From assembly GCA_001910725.1 (NCBI GenBank), contig MJGA01000081.1, positions 1 to 45,560 on the forward strand: a DNA stretch of 45,560 nucleotides, written 5' to 3'. The translations under genes and the position numbers were made by a program. Source of the DNA: Phanerodontia chrysosporium. Lineage: Eukaryota; Basidiomycota; Agaricomycetes; Polyporales; Phanerochaetaceae. Positions 9,035-19,274 of this stretch are shown here, piece by piece; the stretch's first letter is position 1, and each line of letters starts with the position of its first letter. A model generated the notes under the pieces. The model was not told the DNA's origin and did not search any database. It saw nothing but the letters and a program-made list of their open reading frames with translations.

Positions 9035-11166
9035 ATGACCACTATTCGAGCTACGTGGGCCGTGGTCTACCGCAACCCTGACACAGAGAAATACCAGATT
9101 CTATTTGTTTTAAACGCCAAATCTCAATCGGATGAGGAGCTAGGGACCGTTCTCAGCAAAGTATTTGCGGACACCCGCGCCCAGAGTCCGGGCCCGCTGT
9201 GGCGTAAGGACGCAAAAGACTTCGAAATCTCGTTTTATCAGGCAAGTGTTGTCTCATAAGCGTGCGCATCCTTACTCATTACTTTTTCAGCTGGCGCAGT
9301 GGCCTTGTGCTCGCAAGACCTCTGCCGCCACAATCGAGGCACAGTTTGCGAAGACGATCACCGACGACTACATTAAGAACGAATGCGTGTGGCTAGACGA
9401 GTCCAACTGCTACGAAGATGTTGAGAAGGTTGAAAACCTTCTGCTCGTTTTGAGTCTGTATATTTGCTCGTCGCACCTCCGAGTTGTCGTTCTGATATCT
9501 TGCCTAGAACCTTTGCCCGACGAACATCCCGTCAGTCTTGACACGATTCATGAGGAGGGGAGAGTAGGTCAGTACCGCTAGTTGCGCGTTAGAGACCGCC
9601 ATTGCCTGATGCAATATACTCAGACCGAGGCGTGGTGGCTCATGCCGCCCGCAAACGTGATTCCCCTTCCAAAGGCGCGGAGCTTTCGACCCTGAGGACT
9701 GTGCAGAAGCCTGGGGAACTGGGAGCTGTCTACAACTACCGTCCACTGGAACTCAGTGGCCCCCCGATTCAGATCTATCACCCTGTGTTCGCCAACTTCC
9801 TCCGAGCCATGGATAACCCCGAAAGGCTTAGTACAGCCGAATGCGACACGGCTTACCACTTTGTGACGTCCTGTGTGCGCCTCTATGACAACGAGGCTAT
9901 GCGGCAGGACGCCATGAACGCCATGAGCAAGGCTGTGCACGACAACATCACCAACACGGCAAACATCGTCTTCAAAGGAAAAGTCATCAAGCCGGATGGG
10001 TATGTCTTCACTCTTCTACCCGACCCTGCGTATCCGTTCCGGGCTGCCACCTGCATCCACGAGATCAAGAATGAGATCGGAGAGGGCGGAAGTGATCCTC
10101 TGGCTCAGGCTGAGTGCTGCTACGTCGCGGTCTATTGTTCAGAGCAGGTAAGCACCAGCAGTATGTCACACTTGTATGGGAAGAATCTCACATAATCGGA
10201 CCTCTTTGTCAGGCACACGCACTTGCTCGCGTTAGCCCATGCCCTTGCATCTTGGTCGGAACTGCTGGGCCGAACATCGTCGTCAGTGGCGCAATCTTCG
10301 CAGACCGCTTCATCTCGCAGCGCCTTACCGGGTACATCTCCGTTGTTCCCGTCGACTCGGACAAGCTGGATGGGCCATCTCCGCTATCAGCCGCTGCCCA
10401 ACGTGTCGGTAGATTGTTCCGTGCACTGAGGGAGTCTATCACCGAGCTCAACAGCTACTACGCCAATCTGAAAATTCCGAAGCCTCCCTCTCCCTCCATA
10501 CAGCCACCATCCACGACACAGCAAAAACAGAAGAACTCGCGCGCATCCTCTAGCCTGCCGTTTATTGGTCCCTGGTTTACGGAATTCAGTAGCCTCAACG
10601 GGACGAATGTCACTCTCAAGTACACAGAGCGCTTGGCCGGCGGAGACATCTCTAGGCCTGTCTTCAAAGCCACAGCCACCGAATACTCTGGGCCCGACGG
10701 TGGCAGCCGTAGCTCTCCGGTTGTGGTGAAATTCGCACGGACATACTCGCGCGAAGGTCACGAACTCCTTGCAGCACATGACCCGCCGCTTGCGCCACGC
10801 TTGTGGTACTTTGGGCGGCTCGAGAACACGGCGTTCTACGTCGTGGTCATGGACTATGTCGAGCATCGCTCGCGTCGGCTGTCATCGACGGAATGCACGT
10901 TACTCACAGATGCGGTCACGCTGCTGCATGAGCACGATCTCGTGTTCGGCGACCTCCGCGAGCCGAATGTGCTTCCACTGCACGGTGGCGGCGTGATGCT
11001 GATCGACTTTGAGTGGTGTGGGAAGGACGGTGAGGCGCGGTACCCACTCGATATCTACATGGACGACATGCCCTGGCACCCCACGGTGAGACGCGAAGGC
11101 CTGATCACGAAGGAACATGATCTTCACCTTCTGCGCAAGCTCACCATGAGAGGTTCGAAGGTCTAG
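9035..11166 (+). CDS. Ubl-like header / PD-(D/E)XK nuclease-like / protein kinase fusion (copy B)
   Basis: Exons are 9035-9241, 9291-9453, 9508-9567, 9624-10147 and 10213-11166, giving 635 residues. Intron 1 starts with GC (CAG|GCAAGT), a GC-AG intron; the other copies have GT there. Residues 1-140 resemble a ubiquitin-like header with a conserved LWRKDAKDF segment. The middle domain has PDG (267-269) and HEIK (E290, K292), a PD-(D/E)XK layout, followed by CPCILVGTAGPNIVVSG. The C-terminal kinase has K491 (VVVKF), D565 (FGDLREPNVL) and D583 (IDFEWCG; Glu replaces the DFG glycine). Header plus nuclease plus kinase is the layout described for Crinkler-type proteins, but this assignment is inference. 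Neighbours are paralogs on both sides. The last residues (RGSKV) differ from copies A and D. Confidence 0.8.
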
Positions 11167-11423
11167 GCGGCGGGTACACCGGAAGCTCTAGGCTGCGGCG
11201 GTGCGGCATGTAATAATGATTGCTTTGTATACTAGTGATGTTGGAACCAATATGATGTGCTCGTTGTCTCTTCGTACCTGATGTAAAGACTGGTATCGCG
11301 CTGATAGGTGTACGGGGTCCTAGGTGTTCGGAGTCTGATTATGTCATCATACGAACACGAACGTCTCGCTAACTCGCTAGACGCCACGAACAGTCTTGTC
11401 GCCTCGCCAACTTGCCTGCCATC

Positions 11424-13485
11424 ATGTCGGAGGCTGTCTGGGTAGTGCTATACCACGATCCTGAAACTGACGAGTACCAGTATCTTGATCAGCTGCGGCT
11501 CACAAATGTGAGGCCCGACCAAGCTCTCGAGAGCGTGGTGGACGACGTCTTCGCCAAAGTAGTCGATGGCCGCCTGTACCGGCGAAGGCCAAGTGATTTC
11601 GACATCGCATTCTACGAGGTACGTCTGGTGGAGTGTACTAGTGCAGATAATAATACTTAACGACACGTAAATCCCGCAGCTCCCAAAATGGCCCTGCCCC
11701 CGCAGCGCTGTCTTGGTCGTGCTCCTGAACGCGTTTATAACGACCGTGACTACGGACTATCTCGACGCAAAGTGCATTCGCCACTCGGCATCCGCGAAAT
11801 ACCGCGACGTCGATGATACTCAGAACCTCGCCGTGATTCTTGGTCAGTGACGCTCGCTCGTTTTCGAGTCCCTTTCCAACTCACACTCGACTCTTAGAGC
11901 CAAGATTTCCCGATCGTCCTTTGTCCGAGGATGAAGAGGAAGAAGAATATCCTATTATTGCGGGTTAGTCCTGTCTATTGTCGCTGCGTCGGAGCCTCAT
12001 GCGCGCACACTCTAGACCGCGAGACCATCGCTCGTGCGGCACAGGAGAGAGGCGCCCCTTTCGCAGATGACAATAACAACTCCCGAGTGAGACGCATACA
12101 AACACCCCGTCAGCCGGACGCGGTTTACAACTTCCGGCCGCCGATGCTGTCTGGCCCTTCGGTCCAGATCTACCACCCCGCGTTCGCCACCTTTCTTCAC
12201 GTGATGGACGAGTCTACAGCATTGGAGTTTACTCCCGAGGAGCTTCAATGGGCGCAGGACCTCATCATCGATTCTTTGGACTACCATCTGATCAAGGGCG
12301 AGCGGAAGAAGGCGATGCGCCCCATGGCTCCAGCCGCGCATCCCCAAGTGCTGAACGCCACAGAGCTCGATCTCACGCCCTGTGGAACGATAAAACCGGA
12401 CGGCGTGGTATTTTCCAGCGCTGTGCCACATGGAGTCACCTTCGTGCCCGTAATAGGCGTTCACGAGATCAGAGCTGACATGGGCGAGGGCGGAGACCCG
12501 CTCCTGCAAGCAGAGCGTCACTACGCCTCTATCTACTCTTCTGACGAGGTGAGCCCAGAGGGCGTAATCATCAAACACAGCTAACCGACGTTACGGATTG
12601 TTGCAGGCTCGCGCAATCCGCCGTATCTCTCCCTGCCCATGCATACTCATGGCGACTACAGGCCCCAATATCATTGTCAGCGGGGCGGTCTTTGCCGATC
12701 GGATCATCGCAACACGGCTCACCGGCCTTATTTCCCTCGTCCCTGGCGCGTCAGAAGCCGGCGAGTCCCCACTTGCTACCGCCATGCGCAGGGTCGCGCG
12801 TCTGTTCCGTGCGTTGCGGGTGACGCTCAAGGAGCTAGACGAGTACTACACGCAGCTCGTCGTCCCGTCGCCGAAGGCCGTGGATCCTGCGGAACCCGCG
12901 CCTTATGTGGGACCTTGGTTCACGCAGTTCGTCATGGACGGCATCGAGGTCAAGCTGGAGTACACGGGCCCTGTCTCTCCCCACCACCCGTCGCGCGCGG
13001 TCTTCAAGGCCCTTGCGCACACAGGATCGGGCGAGCCGACGCCGGTCGTCGTCAAGTTCGTGCGCACGTATTCGCGTGAGGGACATCTGCTCCTCGCGCA
13101 CGCGGACCCACCGCTCGCGCCGCGGCTGTGGTACTGCGACAGGCTCGGCAACACGGCGTTCTACGTCGTTGTGATGGACCACGTCGAGGACTGCGAGCGC
13201 GAGCTGTCCGCCGACGAGCGTGCGGCGCTCCGCCGTGCCGTGGAGCTGCTGCATGGACACGGCCTCGTCTTTGGAGACCTTCGTGCGCCGAACGTCCTCA
13301 GGCTTCCAGAAGGTGGGGTGCGCCTGGTTGATTTCGAGTGGTGTGGCAAGGAGGGAGAGGTGCGCTACCCGTTCGACATCTACACGTCACAGGAGATGCC
13401 GTGGCACAAGGACGTGCACCGCGGAGGCCTCATCACTAAAGAGCACGACCTCCATCTCCTTGAACTTCTCGCCCCCTCGAAATAG
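11424..13485 (+). CDS. Ubl-like header / PD-(D/E)XK nuclease-like / protein kinase fusion (copy C)
   Basis: Exons are 11424-11618, 11680-11842, 11898-11963, 12016-12548 and 12607-13485, giving 611 residues. The ATG at 11424 is chosen because it lines up with the starts of copies B and D. Exon 2 is 163 nt in all three intact copies and the intron phases agree. Exon 3 encodes an acidic run (EDEEEEE). In the nuclease-like domain the PDG is kept, but the second motif reads HEIR (E292, R294) instead of HEIK, so catalytic ability is uncertain. The kinase keeps VVVKF, VFGDLRAPNVL and VDFEWCG. C is clearly more distant from B and D than they are from each other, and is closest to the broken copy at 16605-17867. 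A decayed fragment of the gene at 18112 lies just downstream. Confidence 0.8.
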
Positions 13486-13524
13486 CCGAGATCCATGGTT
13501 CGTCTTCATGTCTTGTCATCCAGG

Positions 13525-13750
13525 CTGAAAGTCAGCTCTTCCAAACTGTCTCTATGTATTCATTGTACGACCGTGCTTATCTCGACTCACCGAACTGCTT
13601 CGAGTCACGACCACCTCTTCTCAATAAATGCATCCCTGTGGTCACGCTACGGCTACATCTACCGCCTGCCTTCACCAACTACTTCATTTACGAGAAGTCG
13701 TTGTGGTATCGTGGGGTGGTCGACCTCGTGGTATTTCGCACGTGCTGAAT
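13525..13750 (+). pseudogene. Decayed fragment of an EcKL/APH-type kinase gene
   Basis: The stretch encodes SLWSRYGYIYRL, almost identical to SLWSNYGYIYRL near the N-terminus of the intact kinase at 18112-19274. The preceding bases also resemble the start of that gene. After about 13690 the similarity breaks up, with a possible weak match to the IERWFYR segment, and no HGD or DxQ motif follows. Its place directly behind copy C mirrors the intact gene's place behind broken copy E, so both are probably products of one segmental duplication. Confidence 0.55.
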
Positions 13751-14127
13751 GACATGTACGCTTCACGTATAAGTATTCCAACTCGACGGTCACTGTTTCT
13801 ATGAACACGTCAATGAGGGAGATGGCGAACGCTATAGCGGCACTGCTACTTGACCGGCCGGACACGAGGTGGTGAGCAGCTTTGCCTTCGTTTCCGAAGG
13901 ACCGAAATAAATGGCACACGAGGTATTTCTTAAAGCGCACGATTGCAGCCGTGATGTTCATTCTCCCATCGAGACATAATCACGCTATGAACGGCTCGCA
14001 CACCCCATAGTACTGCGAGCTCCAAAGCATAGACACAGGCGGGTATCAAAAAGGTCTTTTTTTGGTCCCAGTGTATGGGTAGTCCTAAATACACCAGCAC
14101 ACGTACGGTCATAAAGGTGTTCGCCAC
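13751..14127. other. Spacer between convergent copies C and D
   Basis: No gene is seen. The stretch holds the 3' ends of two convergent transcription units. Confidence 0.4.
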
Positions 14128-16254
14128 CTACGCCTGGCGATTGGTGAGCTTCCGCAGAAGGTGAAGATCGTGTTCCTTCGCAATGAGGCCTCCGCGTTTG
14201 ACCAAGGGGTGCCAGGGCATGTCGTCCATGTAGATATCGAGTGGGTACCGCGCCTCACCGTCCTTCCCACACCACTCAAAGTCGATCAGCATCACGCCGC
14301 CGCCGTGCAGTGGAAGCACATTCGGCTCGCGGAGGTCGCCGAACACGAGATCGTGTTCATGCAGCAGTTTCACCGCATCTGTGAGCAGCGTGCATTCCGT
14401 CGATGACAGCCGACGCAAGCGGTGCTCGACATAGTCCATGACCACGACGTAGAACGCCGTGTTCTCGAGCCGCCCAAAGTACCACAAGCGAGGCGCAAGC
14501 GGCGGTTCATGTGCTGCAAGGAGTTCGTGACCTTCGCGCGAGTATGTCCGTGCGAATTTCACAACAACCGGAGAGCTACGGCTGCCACCGTCGGGCCCAG
14601 AGTATTCGGTGGCCGTGGCTTTGAAGACCGGCCTGGAGATGTCTCCGCCGGCCAGGCGCTCTGTGTACTCGAGAGTGACCTTCGTGCCGTGGACACTACT
14701 GAACTCTGTGAACCAGGGACCAATGAACGGCAGGCTAGAGGATGCTCGCGAATTCTTCTGTTTTTGCTGTGCCGTGGACGGTGGCTGTGTTGAGGGCAAG
14801 GATGAGCGCGGAACCTCCAGATTGGCGTAGTAGACGTTGAGCTCGGCGATAGCCTCTCTCAGAGCACGGAACAGTCTACCAACGCGGTCGATGGCGGCTG
14901 ATAGCGGGGACGGCCCCTCTAGCTTGTCGGAGTCGACGGGGACAACGGAGATGTACCCGGTAAGACGCTGCGAGATGAATCGGTCTGCGAAGATTGCGCC
15001 ACTGACGACGATGTTCGGCCCAGCAGTTCCGACCAAGATGCAAGGGCACGGGCTAACGTGAGCTAATGGGCGCGCCTGCATAAAACGGCTGACTGCGTGA
15101 GATTCTTTCGATGTATGCATGACATGCTGCCGATGCTTACCTGCTCTGAACAGTAGATAGCAACGTAGCAGCACTCAGCCTGAGCCAGGGGATCACTTCC
15201 GCCCTCTCCGATCTCATTCTTGATCTCGTGAATGCAGGTGGCAGCCCGATATGGATACGCGGGGTCAGGTAGAAGTGTAAAGACATACCCATCCGGCTTG
15301 ATGATTCCGTTGGCGACGATGTTTCCAGCGTTGGTGATGTTGTCGTGCACAGCCTTGCTCATAACGTTCATGGCATCCTGTCGCATAGCCTCGTTGTCAT
15401 AGAGGCGCAAGCAGGACTTCACAAAGTGGTAGGCGGTCTCGCAGTCGGTCGTGCTGAGCCCTTCGGGGTTCTCCATGGCTCGGAGGAAGTTGGCAAACAC
15501 AGGGTGATAGATCTGAATCGGGGGGCCACTGAGTTCCAGTGGACGATAGTTGTAGACAGCTCCCAGTTCCCCAGGCTTCTGTACAGTCCTCAGGGTCGAA
15601 AGCTCAGCGCCTTTGGAAGGGGAATCACGTTTGCGGGCGGCATGAGCAACCACGTCTCTGTCTGTGTTTTTGCATGAGGTGGCGGACATACTTCGAGTGT
15701 CAGGAATGAGCACTGACCAATTCTCCCCTCCTCAATCACGGTACCTAGAGGGCGTACAGGGACCCGCTCGTGCGCGTCGTATTCTGAGACCAGGACGTCA
15801 GGACAAGAGAGCACTGAGAAGAAGCACACTCACCGAGAATAACCAGAAGTGTCTCTGGACTCGATACATTGACATATCGATGCGTTTCATCGTGTTCAAC
15901 GCAGGTAGCACTCAGGTAGGCATCCGTGATTGTATCCGCAAAATACTTCGTTATGGTATCCTTCGGCTTGTTCAGAGGGCATGGCCACTTGGGTAGCTGT
16001 GTATGGAATAGGCACAACCATCATGTCACTGCCAGAATTAACCCACGTACCTCAAAAAATTGGTGAATGAAGTCTTGTGAATCCTTGCGCCACAGTGGGC
16101 TGCCGCGAGGCCATCTCCGGTGATGAATAAACGGTATTATAGTCGCGAGGTTCGCCTGCGGTTCAACATCAACTGCAAGGGACGTAAGATACTGATAGTT
16201 TCGTGTGTCAGTATCGTAGTAGACTACAGCCCACGTAGCTAGGATAGTAGTCAT
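14128..16254 (-). CDS. Ubl-like header / PD-(D/E)XK nuclease-like / protein kinase fusion (copy D, inverted)
   Basis: On the minus strand the exons are 16254-16051, 15996-15834, 15783-15718, 15661-15141 and 15075-14128, giving 633 residues. The ATG at 16254 lines up with copy B (MTTI-ATWAVVY). Exon 2 is again 163 nt, exon 3 is 66 nt as in copy C, and intron 4 is 65 nt as in copy B. The header keeps SPLWRKDSQDF, the nuclease-like domain keeps IKPDG and HEIKNEIGEGG, and the kinase keeps VVVKF, VFGDLREPNVL and LIDFEWCG. It is the nearest relative of copy B and lies in the opposite orientation, so B and D form a large inverted repeat around copy C. The C-terminus (LTNRQA) resembles copy A. All expected active-site residues are present. 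Confidence 0.8.
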
Positions 16255-16604
16255 TATGGCGGATGAACAAGCTGCAAACGCGCGCCTCTGGCCATAAATG
16301 CGGCTTTTGTTTGGTCATGTTTATCTCATGTTCCGGGAACATAGGAAACTCCATGTCCGTGATCGACGCTCTTGTCCTTGACCGTTCAAATTGCTGCACA
16401 TCCGTGCAATACTCGCCATCTCAAGGAGAGGTAGGAGGTACCAGGAATTCTCCTTACTGAGAAATGTTGGAAGATAGGGCATTTGTGACATTGAACTCGG
16501 CGAATATGTCCAGTAGTACCCACTCAAAACTCGCAGTCGAAAGTGACCAGGCGCGCCCCACATCACGGCGACATGGAGCATCGAGTTTTCAACCCTATTG
16601 CAGC
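16255..16604. other. Divergent promoter region upstream of copy D
   Basis: No coding region is supported. The stretch lies between the start codon of copy D and the first recognisable part of broken copy E. The first three exons expected for E are not visible here. Confidence 0.4.
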
Positions 16605-17867
16605 GCCATGGCATGGGCGCAATGCTTGTGAGACATTGAGTGCATGCGCACAAACTTGGCGTCAACTCCCGATCCCGTGCGTGGAGGGCATGGAAGACTG
16701 CCCGCGACGACTCGTGCCCCGTGGCTACCAGCCGCGTATCTCCAAATACTAAACGCCACAGAGCTCGACCTCACTCCGTCTGGAACGATGAAACTGGACG
16801 CTTTGGTGTTCTGCCCCAATGAACGATGTTTGTCCCCGTAGAAGGCATCTATGTTGTCAAACTCGACATGGGCGAGCGTGGAGACACGCTTTTGCTTGCA
16901 GAGTGGGCTTACGCCACAATTATTTATCAGATGAGGTGAGTCCAAGCGTCGCATCCCAATAAACGCGGCAAATGCGTACATCGTCCTGCCACAGGCACTT
17001 GCAATTCCTCCTGTCTCCCCCTGCCCATGCATCCTTATTGCGACGATTCCCGATATAATGTTCAGCGGCGCAGTCTTTGCAAACAGAATCATTCAAACAA
17101 GGATCACCAGTCTCGTTTCCCTCGTCCCTGGCGCGTCAGAAGCCGGCGAGTCCCACTTGCTACCGCCATGCGCGGTCGCGCGTCTGTTCCGTGCATAGCG
17201 GGTGACGTTCAAGGAACTCGACGAGTACTATGCGCAACTCGTTATTCCGTCGCCGAGGACTGTGGACCCTGCGCAGGCCACGCCTTACGTGGGACCGTGG
17301 TTCACGCGATTTACCATGGACGGAACCGAGGTCAATCTCGCGTACACGGGCCCTGTCTCTCCCCAACACCCGTCGCGCGCGGCGTTCAAGGCCCCCGCGC
17401 ACACAGGATCGGGCGAGCCGACGCCGGTCGTCGTCAAGTTTGTGCGCACATACTCGCGCGAGGGCCACGAGCTTCTGGCACGAGCAGATCCCCCGCTTGC
17501 GCCACGGCTGTGGCACTGCGATAGACTCGGGAACACGGCGTTTTATGTCGTCGTGATGGACGACGTCCAGGACTGCGAGCGCGAGCTGTCCGCCGACGAG
17601 CATGCAGCTCTCCGACGCGCGGTGGAACTATTGCACGGTCAGGGCCTTGTATTTGGCGACCTTTGCGCGCCGAATATCCTCATGCTTCGCGATGGCGGGG
17701 TGCGCCTGGTTAACTTTGAGTGGTGCGGCAAGGAGGGAGAGGTGTACTATCCGGTCGACATCGACATGGACCAGGACATGCCGTGGCACAGGGACGTGCA
17801 CCGCGGAGGCCTTATCGCTAAGGAGCATGACTTGCACCTTCTTGACTTGCTGGCACCTTCAGAATAG
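16605..17867 (+). pseudogene. Broken copy of the Ubl-nuclease-kinase family (copy E)
   Basis: Homology to copy C starts inside the nuclease-like exon and runs to the kinase stop at 17865-17867. The header exons are missing. The nuclease part is scrambled by frameshifts: the stretch matching NATELDLTP is readable, but the PDG and HEIR segments are eroded. Around 17170 a two-base deletion changes the frame relative to C (CGCAGGGTCGCG becomes CGCGGTCGCG), and a TAG at 17196-17198 replaces the TTG codon of C. The kinase portion from 17202 is open and well kept, but LVDFEWCG has become LVNFEWCG, so the metal-binding Asp is Asn. It is a pseudogene with a possibly still readable but probably inactive kinase portion. 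Confidence 0.8.
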
Positions 17868-18111
17868 CCATGATCCTTGGCTCGTTTGGTGGTATTGACC
17901 GGCGTACTTCCTAGTGTCTATTGACGTGTAGTGTCATCACTGAAATGCTTGTACGATGGATTTTGCGCTGTATCAATGCTGTACCAGTGAAAATAGATTA
18001 TTCACGTTACCACCTTGTCGCGAGCCGCAGTACTCTTGGTATGGACGAGAAACGGCCGTACCTTTTCGCTCGCTTCGCAAGACTGCGCGCCTAAATGAAC
18101 GCATCACCAAC

Positions 18112-19274
18112 ATGCAACCAGCTCGACCAAACTTGTCTTTACTCCCCCAAGGGCTCGAGGTTACATCTTCCCAACGAATCGCCTCTCTCTGGTCGAACTA
18201 TGGCTACATCTATCGCCTCTACCTTGCCTCGAACCCACGTAGTCTGATACTCAAGTCGATACACCCGCCTGCGCTGTCGCACCCTGACGAGTCAAATCTG
18301 CGCAAGCTGCTCTCATACGATATCGAACGCTGGTTCTACCGCCATCTCGCGTCGCATTTGCCCGCTTCTGTGAAGGTCGCGTCGGAGTATCCTCTGCAGC
18401 ACGACGCCGAGCACAGCCTGCTCCTCGAGGACCTCGCCGTCGCGTACCCTTATCCTGCGAGCGGAAGCCTGGACAAGGACGCGACTTTGTGCGTCCTCGA
18501 CTGGCTTGCGGGCTTCCACAGCGCGTTCTTCCGCGTACATGCTCGAGAAGGAGCGGGACTTCCGCTGGTTCCGCCTCCGACACGTTGGAAGGAGGGCAGC
18601 GGGACCGCTGGGGTCTGGGAACGGGGGACCTACTGGTACCTCGACACGCGTCGAGAAGAGCTGGAGCAGACTGACAAGGAAGAGTACGGCTGGCTGATGC
18701 CCTGGGTGGAAAAGGTACGTTCTGTGCTATGCAGCTTCCGTTGCTCGTCTGACCAAGTGCCCCAAAGGTGAACGACGCACTCAACCGCGAGATCCGTGCC
18801 TATGGTACGCTCGTGCACGGCGACGTCAAGGGCGCGAACATCGTGTTCAATTGTGACCCGTACCGTCGACGTGGAGCCAAATCGACCAGTACAGAAACAC
18901 CACTGTGCTGCGCGTTATACGACCTCCAATACGTCGGCCTAGGCCTACCAACACTTGACCTCATATACTTCCTCGGGACATCCGTGCAGTCAGGACTCCT
19001 GCGATCTGTCGAGGACGAGTACAAACTTCTCCGGCAGTACTTCCTTCGCTTCAGCGATGCTACCTCGCCTGCATCCACCGACGGGCCGAAGTACACGTTT
19101 GATAAGCTGTTGGTGCACTGGGATCTTGCCATAGTCGATTGGTACAGGTTCATGGCCGGCTGGGGCTTCTGGGGGAATGATCACTGGGTCGAGTGCAGGG
19201 CGAAGCAGATTGTGGCACGTTGGAACGAGTCGGGCTTCCCATTTGACTCTTGCGATGAGCCGACTATCCCATAG
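18112..19274 (+). CDS. EcKL/APH-type (CHK-like) small-molecule kinase
   Basis: Exons are 18112-18714 and 18768-19274, giving 369 residues. An in-frame ATG at 17956 would add 52 residues of unlike composition, so 18112 is preferred. The protein carries the phosphotransferase-type Brenner motif LVHGDVKGANIVF (H218, D220, N225) and the downstream LYDLQYVG (D253, Q255), with an LLLEDLA segment before them. This is the arrangement of aminoglycoside/choline/ecdysteroid-kinase-like enzymes (CHK, DUF1679/EcKinase), which phosphorylate small alcohols. The substrate cannot be inferred. It follows broken copy E on the same strand. A fragment of a second copy lies at 13525-13750 behind copy C, so the pair has been duplicated as a block. 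The single 53-nt intron is flanked by good GTACGT and AAAG signals. Confidence 0.85.

Noticed and set aside
9165..9581. A 138-codon open frame read as a separate gene
   Set aside because: It is exon 2 of copy B extended through introns 1 and 2; paralogs C and D show the splice sites at equal positions.
17956..18111. Earlier ATG for the EcKL kinase
   Set aside because: It would add 52 residues of unlike composition; the ATG at 18112 gives a normal-looking N-terminus, though the earlier start is not excluded.
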